From Cyanobacteria bacterium FACHB-DQ100 (lineage in GTDB: Bacteria; Cyanobacteriota; Cyanobacteriia; Leptolyngbyales; Leptolyngbyaceae), in contig JACJNW010000019.1 in assembly GCA_014695195.1 (NCBI GenBank), forward strand, positions 186,001-250,000: a stretch of 64,000 nt of DNA, read 5' to 3'. The notes below the pieces were generated by a model. The model was given only the letters and a program-made list of their open reading frames with translations, had not been told where the DNA came from and made no database searches. This document shows positions 55,815 to 64,000 of this stretch, piece after piece; within the stretch, counting starts at the first letter, position 1; the number at the start of each line of letters is the position of its first letter. A program made the position numbers and the translations under genes.

Positions 55815-57614
55815 TTAACTCTCCAACATCTGCAAGTGATACAAGCTGGCGTAGAGTCCACCCAAATCTAAAAGCTCGTCGTGCGTTCCCGATTCGACAA
55901 GCTGACCGCGTTTTAATACCAAGATGCGATCGACATTCCGAATCGTCGAAAGTCGGTGAGCAATAATGATCGCAGTGCGATTCACTAGCAATCGTTCTAA
56001 CGCTTCTTGGATCAGGGCTTCGGTTCCGACATCTAAGCTGGCGGTCGCTTCGTCCAAAACGAGAATTCTCGGATCGCGGATCGCTGCGCGAGCAAATGCA
56101 AGAAGCTGTTTTTGCCCGCCAGAGAGATTCGTGCCGCGCTCCCGCAGCATGGTGTCGTAGCCCTGGGGCAATTGTTCGATCAAGCGATCGACATTGGTTT
56201 GCTCAGCCGCCGATCGAACTTGCTCAAAGCTGTAAGATTCTCCTAGCGTGATGTTGCTCTTCACATCCCCTGCAAACAGAAAGCCATCTTGCAAAATAAT
56301 CGCCATTCGTCGCCGCAGTTCTGCCTGAGGCAAATCGCGAATATCTACTCCATCCAGTAAAATTCTGCCTCTAGTGGGGTCGTACAACCGACTGAGTAAG
56401 CGAATGATCGAGCTTTTCCCGGCTCCGGTCGGTCCAACTAACGCAACTTGCTCACCCGGACGAATCGTGAAATCGAGGTTTTGCAGCACATATTCATCCG
56501 ACTTGTAGGCGAACGAGACGTTTTCAAAGCGGATTTCACCTTCGTTTTTAGAAGGAGGAATATGTCCGTCTGCCCGATCGCGAATCTCGATCGGTTCCGT
56601 CAAAATCTCGCTGACGCGCTCAACTGCGGTAAATCCGGCTTGAATTGCGGTGAATTTTTCGGCAAACTGACGCAACGGATCAAACAGACGTTGAGCATAC
56701 AGAATAAAGGTTGAAAGCACCCCAAAGTTGAGATTTCCACCTGTGACGAGCCAGCCACCAACCCCAAGAACGCCTGCGATCGCAACAAGCGAAACCCATT
56801 CCAAGGTGGCAGAAACCGCAGAATCGTGAAAGATCGTGCGATCGACTTCTTTGATATAGCGCTTATTCACAGTGCGATATAGTTCACTGTTAAATTGCTC
56901 TCGTCGGAACAGTTGCACCACTCCAATTCCAGTGATGTTCTCTTGCAACATCGAATTGAGTTCCGAAAGTTCCTCACGCGCTCGATAGTTCGCTTTGCGG
57001 TACTGCTGCTGAAAATACACAATCAATCCCGTCACCGGAATCAGCATGGAAATCAACAGTAACGCCAGTTGCCACTGAATCAGGAACATTGCGCCCGCGA
57101 TAAACAGCATCGTTGCCAGATCGCCAATGACCCCGATCGCACCTGTTGAAAAGACTTCTCCCAAAGCTTCGACATCACTGGTGAGGCGCGTGATTAACTT
57201 CCCAACTGGAGTGCGATCGAAGAATCGCACCGCCAACGAAGTCACATGAGTAAACAAATCACTCCGAATATTCGCAGTAATTCGCTGACCGACATTCTGA
57301 ACTAAGAAGCCCTGAGCCGCATCGAACACCAATCGAAGTAAGACGGTCGCAAGCAATAAAAGCGCTAGAGCATTTAATCCAGTTTCCAGAGAGAAGTCGC
57401 GCAAAAAACCAAAGGGAAAATCGAAGGCGGAAGGTTCACGCTTCAACAGAGAAACTGCTTTACCAATCAGAATCGGCTGTACGGTGCTGGCGATCGCTGA
57501 CGGAACCAGAAACACCAGCGACAGCAGCAAAAATCGCGCATTCCGACGGGCGTAAGGCGCAAGGCTGAGAAATAAACGCCAGTCAGTTTGTTGGGGGCGG
57601 CGAGAAGAAATCAT
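55815..57614 (-). CDS. ABC exporter (fused permease and ATPase)
   Basis: This 599-residue protein joins a six-segment membrane domain (residues about 20-310) to a nucleotide-binding domain with Walker [10 protein letters not shown] near 392, signature LSGGQ, Walker [12 protein letters not shown] and His-loop IIAHRLST. It is an MsbA/multidrug-exporter-type half transporter that would work as a dimer. [22 protein letters not shown] in the first coupling region is characteristic. The substrate (lipid, peptide or drug) is unknown. Its start overlaps the hisG stop by 4 bp, so the two are co-transcribed, though no functional link is evident. Confidence 0.93.
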   Translation of the reverse strand: MISSRRPQQTDWRLFLSLAPYARRNARFLLLSLVFLVPSAIASTVQPILIGKAVSLLKREPSAFDFPFGFLRDFSLETGLNALALLLLATVLLRLVFDAAQGFLVQNVGQRITANIRSDLFTHVTSLAVRFFDRTPVGKLITRLTSDVEALGEVFSTGAIGVIGDLATMLFIAGAMFLIQWQLALLLISMLIPVTGLIVYFQQQYRKANYRAREELSELNSMLQENITGIGVVQLFRREQFNSELYRTVNKRYIKEVDRTIFHDSAVSATLEWVSLVAIAGVLGVGGWLVTGGNLNFGVLSTFILYAQRLFDPLRQFAEKFTAIQAGFTAVERVSEILTEPIEIRDRADGHIPPSKNEGEIRFENVSFAYKSDEYVLQNLDFTIRPGEQVALVGPTGAGKSSIIRLLSRLYDPTRGRILLDGVDIRDLPQAELRRRMAIILQDGFLFAGDVKSNITLGESYSFEQVRSAAEQTNVDRLIEQLPQGYDTMLRERGTNLSGGQKQLLAFARAAIRDPRILVLDEATASLDVGTEALIQEALERLLVNRTAIIIAHRLSTIRNVDRILVLKRGQLVESGTHDELLDLGGLYASLYHLQMLES

Positions 57615-58258
57615 ACGATCGCGGCAGTAAGTTGATTCCGAATTTGATCAATAACGTGACTCACGTTGTCCGTATCCAGCCGATAGCTTAAGGGGTGAGC
57701 AATCAGCCGCGCTGTACTGTGAAACAACACATCGATTTCGATCAGTCCGTTTTCTCGCAGAGTGTTTCCAGTGGCGACTAGATCGACGATCGCTTCTGAC
57801 ATTCCCGTAATTGGGCCTAACTCGACTGATCCGTAAAGCGGCACGATTTCGACCGGCAAATCTAAGTTCTCAAAATACTCACGGGCGCAGTGAACAAACT
57901 TAGATGCCACACGACCATGCAGCGGCAATTCTAACGACGATCGATAATGACTCGAAGCCTTCACCGCAACCGACATCCGGCACTGCCCAAACCCTAAATC
58001 CACCAGATGCGCCACATTCGGCGTTTTTTCTCGTAGCACGTCATAACCCACGATTCCAAGCTGTGCCTGCCCGTATTCGACATACACCGGAACATCTGCG
58101 TTCCGCACTAATAAGGCTTTCGCGGTTCCGGTTGGGTCTGTAATTTGCAGTTGTCGATTGCCAGGTTCGAGAAACGCGCTAAAATCTAGCCCGATCGCGT
58201 TTAATAACCGAATACTGTCTTTTAATAATCCGCCTTTCGGCAATGCAACCGTCAACAT
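57611..58258 (-). CDS. hisG: ATP phosphoribosyltransferase, short form
   Basis: This 215-residue enzyme starts histidine synthesis by condensing ATP with PRPP. It is the short form, which lacks the C-terminal regulatory domain and normally needs the HisZ partner. [19 protein letters not shown], the [21 protein letters not shown] segment at about 54-74, and the PRPP-binding [18 protein letters not shown] near 154-171 are all present. It heads an operon with the ABC exporter. hisZ is not in the window. Confidence 0.96.
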   Translation of the reverse strand: MLTVALPKGGLLKDSIRLLNAIGLDFSAFLEPGNRQLQITDPTGTAKALLVRNADVPVYVEYGQAQLGIVGYDVLREKTPNVAHLVDLGFGQCRMSVAVKASSHYRSSLELPLHGRVASKFVHCAREYFENLDLPVEIVPLYGSVELGPITGMSEAIVDLVATGNTLRENGLIEIDVLFHSTARLIAHPLSYRLDTDNVSHVIDQIRNQLTAAIV

Positions 58259-58336
58259 ACATCAAACTCTTTAAGAGAAATGTCAGAATCTATATCTTAG
58301 ATCCGGATCGATTCTTTTTCCTTTAAGTCTTGGGGC

Positions 58337-59017
58337 ATGAAAATTCTGCTGGTCGATGATGAAATTGAAATGGCTGAACCACTGAGCCGTTCGTTGACCC
58401 GTGAAGGGTATGAGGTGGATGTCGCGCAGGATGGCGATCGTGGCTTACAGCTTGCGTCGGCGAATCAGTATGATTTGTTGATTTTGGATTGGATGCTGCC
58501 GGGGCACTCTGGCTTAGAAATTTGTCGGCATCTTCGATCGCGCAGGGACGCGACTCCGGTGCTGTTTCTCACGGCAAAAGATACGATCGACGATCGTGTT
58601 CAGGGACTCGATGCCGGGGCAGATGATTACATCGTCAAGCCGTTTGAATTGCGAGAACTTCTGGCGCGGGTGCGGGCGTTGTTGCGCCGACCTACGACGA
58701 TCGAGCCTGCTGCTATCCCTCGATTGCGGGTCGATGGCTTGGAGTTAGATGTCCAAAATCAAGTGGCATATCGTAATGGTCGAGCGATCGAGCTTTCCGA
58801 AAAAGAGAGTCAACTGCTTGCCTATTTGATGCGGCAACCGAATCAGCTTCTGACGCACGAGCAAATTTCACAGTATCTCTGGAGCGAGAGTGAGAAACCG
58901 ACCAGTAATGCTTTGGTCGCGCAGATTCGACTACTCCGTCGCAAGATAGAAGCGAAAGGCGAAACTCCGTTGATTACGACTGTTTATGGTAAAGGTTATC
59001 GATTTGGAAGCGCTTGA
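58337..59017 (+). CDS. rppA: OmpR-family response regulator, RppA-like
   Basis: This 226-residue regulator has a receiver domain (acidic pair Asp7/Asp8, phosphoacceptor Asp51 in LILDWMLPG, Lys in the VKPFEL motif near 101) and a C-terminal winged-helix DNA-binding domain (about 127-224) with VYGKGYRFG. Its sequence follows the cyanobacterial RppA pattern (VDDEIEMAEPLSRSLTREGY, DATPVLFLTAKDTIDDRVQG). RppA responds to redox or metal signals with kinase RppB in characterised strains. No histidine kinase gene is adjacent, so the partner is elsewhere. The symbol is a homology-based guess. Confidence 0.88.
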   Translation: MKILLVDDEIEMAEPLSRSLTREGYEVDVAQDGDRGLQLASANQYDLLILDWMLPGHSGLEICRHLRSRRDATPVLFLTAKDTIDDRVQGLDAGADDYIVKPFELRELLARVRALLRRPTTIEPAAIPRLRVDGLELDVQNQVAYRNGRAIELSEKESQLLAYLMRQPNQLLTHEQISQYLWSESEKPTSNALVAQIRLLRRKIEAKGETPLITTVYGKGYRFGSA

Positions 59018-59064
59018 ACTTCATTAGGAAGATACTCATTTTTAGACTCATCTACTACAATTAA

Positions 59065-60003
59065 GTGCTCTCCAATCGTTGTTCGACGAGTCCCGACGTG
59101 CCGCAATCTGATTTATCTTCACAGACTTTTATCGATTGTATTAACAAGGTGAAAGCCCTATCGCTGCAAGAGTTCGATCGACAGATTCAAGCCCATCAAC
59201 TGTATTATCACACCCGCGATCATATTGTTCAGGTGCAGCGTCGATCGCAGTTGATTTATGAAGCCATTCGATCTGATTTGGGCGCAGATGCGATTGATCA
59301 AATTGAACGCTTGCTTGATCTTTGTGTGATTGCTCACGACATGGTGCAAGTGTTTGAAGTGCAGTTACAGCCTCATATGGCGAGATATCGATCGATAGGG
59401 GTGAGTGAGGCAGCAACGCTTGCGCGGTTGTTTGACTATCTTGATTTGCACTGTTCGACGGTTTCGATTGAAGGCGATCGATTCATCATTCGATCTGCGA
59501 TCAATGCAACAATTTGTAATTTTGATGTGAGAGAACAATCTATCTATCAGCCTGCTCTCAATCAACCCGACTTGCCGATCGTCGCTCGGATTCTCGCACT
59601 TGCGGATTTAGGTGCGTTAGGAATAGATGGAATTGCTATGTACAACCGGGAAGGCAGCCTATTGTTTTTGGAAGAAAACTTAGATGTGGTGCCATTGCTG
59701 CAATCCGGTGCGATCGTTGATCTTGAAGTGACTGATCCAGCACTTGCAGAGAACATTCGACAACGCTTGTTAAGACGCTGCCGATTTCAGGTGAATTTGG
59801 CAAAAAGTCGTTTGGCAAGGTTTGAGCAGGAGATCGAAGCGTTCCCGAAGGGTGCGATCGATAAGCTGCGTCGAGAGGTGTTTCAGTATCTAACTGCGGC
59901 AACCATTCAAGAAATAGAAGCGACGACACCGAGGAGCGATCGAACTTCGTTGAAAGAGTTGCTAGAGTTCTTTGACTTTGAACAGTATCTCAGTCGGACT
60001 TAG
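59065..60003 (+). CDS. HD-like phosphohydrolase-type protein
   Basis: This 312-residue protein has features of an HD-domain metalloenzyme: His49 and His53 in YYHTRDH, the His91-Asp92 pair in VIAHDMVQ, and Asp181 in LALADLGALG, spaced as in HD-type phosphohydrolases. The C-terminal third is helical and unassigned. Substrate and product are unknown; nucleotide-derived substrates are typical of the superfamily. No ATG suits the start, so the GTG at 59065 is used, with GTG 59098 as an alternative. It follows the response regulator by 47 bp on the same strand and its end overlaps the next convergent gene by 4 bp. Confidence 0.68.
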   Translation: MLSNRCSTSPDVPQSDLSSQTFIDCINKVKALSLQEFDRQIQAHQLYYHTRDHIVQVQRRSQLIYEAIRSDLGADAIDQIERLLDLCVIAHDMVQVFEVQLQPHMARYRSIGVSEAATLARLFDYLDLHCSTVSIEGDRFIIRSAINATICNFDVREQSIYQPALNQPDLPIVARILALADLGALGIDGIAMYNREGSLLFLEENLDVVPLLQSGAIVDLEVTDPALAENIRQRLLRRCRFQVNLAKSRLARFEQEIEAFPKGAIDKLRREVFQYLTAATIQEIEATTPRSDRTSLKELLEFFDFEQYLSRT

Positions 60004-60410
60004 GCTTCTGGAAGTTGTTTGCGGTTGCGATCGTAAATCTCGTAGAGGCGTTTGAGGACTTCGATCGGGATTCCGGCAACAGGAATGAGAACTTTGATGG
60101 CTTCGATTCCGCCTGCAAAAATGATGCTGAAGATATCTTGCCAGCGTTGCCAATTTTGCGGATCGTTTTGGGGCATGGTGGCGAAGCCGTTGATTAAGAT
60201 ATCGAAGATTTCTGCATCGGTTTTGGTTGGATATCTGGTTCGTAGTTTTGTCAGGAGATGGGCAAGCTGCTGATTCGCTTCAGTGTTTGGCTCTGGAGCA
60301 TGGTTATGCTGAATACCAATTTGATCACCTTGAATCGTGACATCACCGGAGTTAATATTACCGACTTGATTGATGTGGAAAACGGGATGGTTTTTGGAAG
60401 ATTCAGTCAT
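60000..60410 (-). CDS. small protein with Gly/Asn-rich beta tag
   Basis: This 136-residue protein carries at residues about 14-37 the segment NQVGNINSGDVTIQGDQIG followed by IQHNH. A closely similar segment ends the HEAT-repeat protein at 61374-64000. The remainder is predicted to be helical: a linker, a helix with LAHLLTKLRTRYPT, then two more helices (WQDIFSIIFAGGIEAIKVLI and IPIEVLKRLYEIYDRNRK). No known family. The ATG at 60410 is preferred over the longer 60446 frame. The shared tag suggests interaction or a common ligand with the HEAT protein, which is inference. Confidence 0.75.
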   Translation of the reverse strand: MTESSKNHPVFHINQVGNINSGDVTIQGDQIGIQHNHAPEPNTEANQQLAHLLTKLRTRYPTKTDAEIFDILINGFATMPQNDPQNWQRWQDIFSIIFAGGIEAIKVLIPVAGIPIEVLKRLYEIYDRNRKQLPEA

Positions 60411-60546
60411 GAGGTTGAAGAATCGATTTGAATTGGTTTGCAACAATGGCGATTTGAGCCTGCTGGAAGTTTTTCTGATTCAATATGTCCTGGAATGGTT
60501 GGGCGTTTGGGGTTAGATATTAGTAAAAGCGGTTTTAATCATCTTA

Positions 60547-61050
60547 TCAAATTTCAATATCAGAAGCTTCGTTCGCCTGAAGTAGAACTTGAGTATAGAG
60601 TGCAGAACTAACCCTGAAATAGGCTTGCTCGATTAGCGCGTCTAGAACGGGTCGAATTTGAGGAATTAATTGACGTTGTTTTGCAATCAACAGAATGCCT
60701 AAAATTCCAACGATCGAGATTCCTAGTTTTTCGGCTTCTCGTCGTCATTTGCGTTCATCAATCAGGAGTTCATCTGCCTGTTGCTCCAGAACTAAGACGA
60801 TCGCATGACATTCACCTGGATCAAGATTGCAATCTTGCTGTAGAGAAGCTGCCATTGATAGATTGTTAATTGCTTTCGTTTCTATCTAATCAGATGATAA
60901 GACTGTTTGAATGATCGGATTTGTAGCATTGCTCAGTTCTTGTGCGACGATCGCTGGAATTAAAACTCTGCCATAGATCGTTTGAAGTAACCAAAGATGA
61001 TTGACGATCGCAAGATTACACAAAGCGGAAGTGTCGCTCACGATGATCAT
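60547..61050 (-). pseudogene. DUF3368 (PIN-like) toxin, interrupted by two stops
   Basis: Read from the ATG at 61050, the frame encodes MIIVSDTSALCNLAIVNHLW, GRVLIPAIVAQELSN, then a TAG at 60886-60888 where the family usually has Trp (DWIE). It continues in the same frame as IETKAINN, LDPGECHAIVLVLEQ, ADELLIDERK, then TGA at 60745-60747 where a Gly/Ala precedes RREAEKLG, and on through GISIVGILGILLIAKQRQLI to a final TGA at 60547. All blocks are those of DUF3368 toxins (PIN-like nucleases paired with UPF0175). Two point nonsense changes and no frameshift are seen. The start overlaps the antitoxin stop by 4 bp. Confidence 0.85.
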
Positions 61051-61286
61051 AACCAGCCTCGATCGCGAAGATGCTGAACATCTTCTTGGAATTCTTCTAC
61101 GTCATAGTGGACGCAGATTCCGCGATCGCTAATCACTTTTTGAAAATCCATAACGTGCATTTTTGCGATTTTGCTGGCGCTGCCGATGCTGATGCGGTCT
61201 TGCTGGAAGAGAACGATCGCGAGTTCGAGTCGCAGATCGGCTTCGGTTAAGGAGCTGTAGTCAGGAAGATCGATTGTGATTTGCAT
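61047..61286 (-). CDS. UPF0175 antitoxin
   Basis: This 79-residue protein matches the UPF0175 family, with MQITIDLPD at the N-terminus and the helix-turn-helix-like LRLELAIVLFQQDRISIGSASKIAKM at about 18-43 followed by DFQKVISDRGI. UPF0175 proteins are the antitoxin partners of DUF3368 toxins. The reading frame is intact, unlike the toxin gene that follows with a 4-bp overlap. It may now neutralise toxins encoded elsewhere, or be a remnant; the gap 61287-61373 holds nothing recognisable. Confidence 0.9.
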   Translation of the reverse strand: MQITIDLPDYSSLTEADLRLELAIVLFQQDRISIGSASKIAKMHVMDFQKVISDRGICVHYDVEEFQEDVQHLRDRGWL

Positions 61287-61373
61287 GATGATGAATGGAG
61301 CGGCGGGAATAACTTGATTTTATCTTGGGAAAGAAGTGCGAACATTGGGTTGAGTGAAGCGATCGCGTCTCAG

Positions 61374-64000
61374 TTATGGATGATTGTGTTGCTCACCGAT
61401 TTGATTGCCTTCGATGTGAACAGTGCCAGGGTTGAGATTTCCTACAGATCCGATGTTGTAAATGGTGGTAGGTGAGCGATCGTTGTTTTGGGGAGTTTGT
61501 CGATCGACTTTCTGTGCTTCTAGATAAGCTTGATAGATTTCGTAGTTGTAGTATTTGCAGTTCTCTTGGATGGCAAGGATGACACGAAAGACATCTTGAC
61601 CGGAATCCGTTGGAATTAAGGTGAGGAGATGGGAAAGATGTTGAGCGATCGTGTCTGCGTATTTCTTTGCAACCTCGAGTAATTCGGCTGCTGCCATCCC
61701 ACGCACATTAGAGTCAGAATCTTTTAACAGCTTGAGCAAACCATCTACTGCTTGCTCAGTTCCAATCGTTCCTAATGCCGATGCTGCACTCCTACGCACA
61801 TTAGGGTCAGAATCTTCCAACCGCTTGAGCAAACCATTTACTGCTCGCTCAGTTCCAATCGTGCCTAATGCCGATGCTGCCCTCCTACGCACATCAGGCT
61901 CAGAATCTAACAGCTTGAGCAAACCATCTACTGCTTGCTCAGTTCCAATCGTTCCTAATGCCGATGCTGCCATCCTACGCACATCAGGGTCAGAGTCTTC
62001 CAACCGCTTGAGCAAACCATCTACTGCTCGCTCAGTTCCAATCGTGCCTAATGCCGATGCTGCCATCCTACGCACATCAGGGTCAGAGTCTTCCAACCGC
62101 TTGAGCAAACCATCTACTGCTCGCTCAGTTCCAATCGTGCCTAATGCCTCTGCTGCCCTCCAACGCACATAAGGCTCAGAATCTTCCAACCGCTTGAGCA
62201 AACCATCGACTGCTTGCTCAGTTCCAATCGTGCCTAATGCCGATGCTGCACTCCTACACACATAAAAGTCAGAATCTTCCAACCGCTTGAGCAAACCATC
62301 TACTGCTCGCTCAGTTCCAATCGTGCCTAATGCCTCTGCTGCACTCCAACGCACATAAGGCTCAGAATCTAACAGCTTGAGCAAACCATCTACTGCTCGC
62401 TCGGTTCCAATCGTGCCTAATGCCGCTGCTGCACTCATACGCATACCAGGGTCAGAATCTTCCAACCGCTTGAGCAAACCATCTACTGCTTGCTCAGTTC
62501 CAATCGTGCCTAATGCCGATGCTGCACTCCAACGCACATCAGGGTCAGAATCTTCTAACCGCTTGAGCAAACCATCTACTGCTTGCTCAGTTCCAATCGT
62601 GCCTAATGCCTCTGCTGCACTCCTACGCACATTAGAGTCAGAATCTTCCAACCGCTTGAGCAAACCATCGACTGCTTGCTCAGTTCCAATCGTGCCTAAT
62701 GCCGATGCTGCACTCATACGCACATCAGGCTCAGAATCTTCTAACCGCTTGAGCAAACCATCTACTGCTTGCTCAGCTCCAATCGTGCCTAATGCCGATG
62801 CTGCCCTCGCACGCACATCAGGCTCAGAATCTTCCAACCGCTTGAGCAAACCATCGACTGCTCGCTCAGTTCCAATCGTGCCTAATGCCGATGCTGCCCT
62901 CCTACGCACATCAGGCTCAGAATCTAACAGCTTGAGCAAACCATCTACTGCTTGCTCAGTTCCAATCGTGCCTAATGCCGATGCTGCCCTCATACACACA
63001 TAAAAGTCAGAATCTTCCAACAGCTTGAGCAAACCATCTACTGCTTGCTCAGTTCCAATCGTGCCTAATGCCGATGCTGCACTCATACGCACATCAGGCT
63101 CAGAATCTTCCAACAGCTTGAGCAAACCATCTACTGCTTGCTCGGTTCCAATCGTGCCTAATGCCTCTGCTGCACTCCAACGCACATTAGGGTCAGAATC
63201 TTCCAACCGCTTGAGCAAACCATCTACTGCTCGCTCGGTTCCAATCGTGCCTAATGCCGATGCTGCACTCCTACACACATAAAAGTCAGAATCTTCCAAC
63301 CGCTTGAGCAAACCATCTACTGCTTGCTCAGTTCCAATCGTGCCTAGTGCCTCTGCTGCACTCCAACGCACATAAGGCTCAGAATCTTCCAACAGCTTGC
63401 TCAAGCTATTAATGGCAATATCCGATCTCGTCTCTTCCAAAAACTTAACTTTTAGCCACGTCGGTACTTCCAGCGCATCCACACATTCAACCGTCCGCGC
63501 CTGAAACTCTGACCTCACTTCCCCCGCCAATCTTGCTCCCAACTTTCGATCGACCCCTAACGCCCATTCCACCACCCGAATCGCCAGCGCTTCATCTTCT
63601 ACCGTTGCCAGCATTAACGCCAATGGCTCCGTCCACTTCAAATAGTTGAAATAGTTTTGCTTGAGTTTGTCCCCCGTCAAATCTCGTAGCTGCTCCAATA
63701 GTGCTTCTGCTGCATAAAATTCCTGAATCAGTTGATGCCGAAACTCCAATTCTTCACGGTTCGTCCCGACCTGAATCAAATGATACTTCTGCAAATCCCG
63801 CAAACACTTCCGCGCAAAATCCTCTGCATACTGCACTTTTCCATCTAGAAATTGCGCGATCGCTCTCACCGCCTCTTCTCTCCGAATCGCTACTCGAAAC
63901 TCTGTCGGCTTCTCTCCCTGCATCATCACCCAAGCCAACTGTTGCAGCACAGGCTTCCACCAAGCCCGGTCGCTCTCAATCCTCACATCGTCTTTCAAAT
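61374..64000 (-). CDS. HEAT-repeat protein, probably NACHT/STAND type (5' end outside the window)
   Basis: The frame is open to the right edge, where no ATG precedes the first residues, so the N-terminus (and any NTPase domain) lies outside. The visible N-terminal part (about 110 residues) has KCLRDLQKYHLIQV and FRHQLIQEFYAAE, typical of the winged-helix region that follows NACHT domains. Residues about 200-780 are HEAT repeats: 18 almost identical 30/31-residue units of type DSDPDVRWSAASALGTIGTE plus a degenerate last one. After it a helical stretch leads to a C-terminal tag, IGSVGNLNPGTVHIEGNQIG then EQHNH. This looks like a STAND-type sensor of a bacterial conflict system. The NACHT assignment is inferred. 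Confidence 0.85.
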   Translation of the reverse strand, partial: LKDDVRIESDRAWWKPVLQQLAWVMMQGEKPTEFRVAIRREEAVRAIAQFLDGKVQYAEDFARKCLRDLQKYHLIQVGTNREELEFRHQLIQEFYAAEALLEQLRDLTGDKLKQNYFNYLKWTEPLALMLATVEDEALAIRVVEWALGVDRKLGARLAGEVRSEFQARTVECVDALEVPTWLKVKFLEETRSDIAINSLSKLLEDSEPYVRWSAAEALGTIGTEQAVDGLLKRLEDSDFYVCRSAASALGTIGTERAVDGLLKRLEDSDPNVRWSAAEALGTIGTEQAVDGLLKLLEDSEPDVRMSAASALGTIGTEQAVDGLLKLLEDSDFYVCMRAASALGTIGTEQAVDGLLKLLDSEPDVRRRAASALGTIGTERAVDGLLKRLEDSEPDVRARAASALGTIGAEQAVDGLLKRLEDSEPDVRMSAASALGTIGTEQAVDGLLKRLEDSDSNVRRSAAEALGTIGTEQAVDGLLKRLEDSDPDVRWSAASALGTIGTEQAVDGLLKRLEDSDPGMRMSAAAALGTIGTERAVDGLLKLLDSEPYVRWSAAEALGTIGTERAVDGLLKRLEDSDFYVCRSAASALGTIGTEQAVDGLLKRLEDSEPYVRWRAAEALGTIGTERAVDGLLKRLEDSDPDVRRMAASALGTIGTERAVDGLLKRLEDSDPDVRRMAASALGTIGTEQAVDGLLKLLDSEPDVRRRAASALGTIGTERAVNGLLKRLEDSDPNVRRSAASALGTIGTEQAVDGLLKLLKDSDSNVRGMAAAELLEVAKKYADTIAQHLSHLLTLIPTDSGQDVFRVILAIQENCKYYNYEIYQAYLEAQKVDRQTPQNNDRSPTTIYNIGSVGNLNPGTVHIEGNQIGEQHNHP
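61731..63395. repeat. 18 tandem 93/90-bp units coding HEAT repeats
   Basis: The start marker CTTGAGCAAACCATC recurs on the plus strand from 61731, at 61824, 61914 and so on to a divergent copy at 63396. The total of 1,665 bp equals fifteen 93-bp and three 90-bp units. The 90-bp units lack one codon (LLDSE instead of LEDSE). Differences between units cluster in the codons around DS(D/E)xxV(R/C)xxAA, while the ALGTIGTE and AVDGLL blocks are almost constant. The array is wholly inside the coding region. Confidence 0.93.

Noticed and set aside
61651-63282. Long plus-strand ORFs with regular Ser/Thr-rich repeats
   Set aside because: They are the antisense reading of the HEAT-repeat array on the minus strand; the minus-strand frame has clear HEAT repeats and is open across the full region.
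61731-63395. Regular direct repeats suggestive of a CRISPR array
   Set aside because: Units are 93/90 bp, with no unique spacers, and they encode in-frame HEAT repeats.

Overview
This window is from a cyanobacterial chromosome. The octamer GCGATCGC (HIP1; for example at 1304-1311) recurs throughout, and many gene families are cyanobacterial: DUF2808, DUF1818, DUF3370, the cyanobacterial form of RNA polymerase omega, cyanoexosortase A with its partner proteins, and an RppA-like response regulator. A filamentous, Leptolyngbya-like organism is plausible, but the genus is inference. I recognise no tRNA, rRNA, CRISPR array or transposase gene.

Left part (1-20136), mostly housekeeping: a secreted DUF2808 protein, a MIF-family tautomerase, the two glutamate synthase subunits (gltB then gltD, minus strand, with a 28-bp palindrome between them), a DUF4383 membrane protein, a NIL-domain protein, a short-chain dehydrogenase, DUF1818, rpoZ, a GDSL hydrolase coupled to rdgB, DUF3370, ruvA, sucrose-phosphate phosphatase, a glycogen-debranching-type glucosidase, a mannitol-dehydrogenase-family enzyme and an L,D-transpeptidase.

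Cell-surface part (20487-47868): two secreted proteins of unknown function lead into a cyanoexosortase A module (exosortase, associated protein, HpsJ-like protein). A large exopolysaccharide locus follows: eight GT4 glycosyltransferases, one GT2, three methyltransferases, a hexapeptide acyltransferase, a Wzx-type flippase, a Wzy-type polymerase/ligase, a Wzc-type tyrosine autokinase and a Wza-type export protein. The wzc-like and wza-like genes are divergent, and most genes run leftward from wzc, several with 4-bp stop/start overlaps. The rightmost gene encodes an exported protein with an exosortase-type C-terminal anchor, a likely substrate of the exosortase at the other end. Together these suggest a surface polysaccharide made at the membrane, exported by a Wzx/Wzy route, and coordinated with protein anchoring.

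Right part (47948-60003): DUF4230, a Gfo/Idh/MocA oxidoreductase, a small XRE regulator, an AAA-type protein with an altered P-loop, a P2A calcium-type ATPase, recF, an ABC exporter overlapping hisG, the RppA-like regulator and an HD-like protein.

Right edge (60000-64000), a small conflict-type island: a UPF0175 antitoxin whose overlapping DUF3368 (PIN-like) toxin gene is broken by two nonsense codons; a protein, truncated by the window edge, with about 19 HEAT repeats of which 18 are nearly identical 90/93-bp units; and a small protein that shares a Gly/Asn-rich tag with the C-terminus of the HEAT protein. This is the most likely place for an undescribed system.

Non-coding structure includes a three-member MITE family, a separate 159-bp foldback element, several short tandem repeats at gene edges, and a duplicated start region in front of the wzc-like gene.
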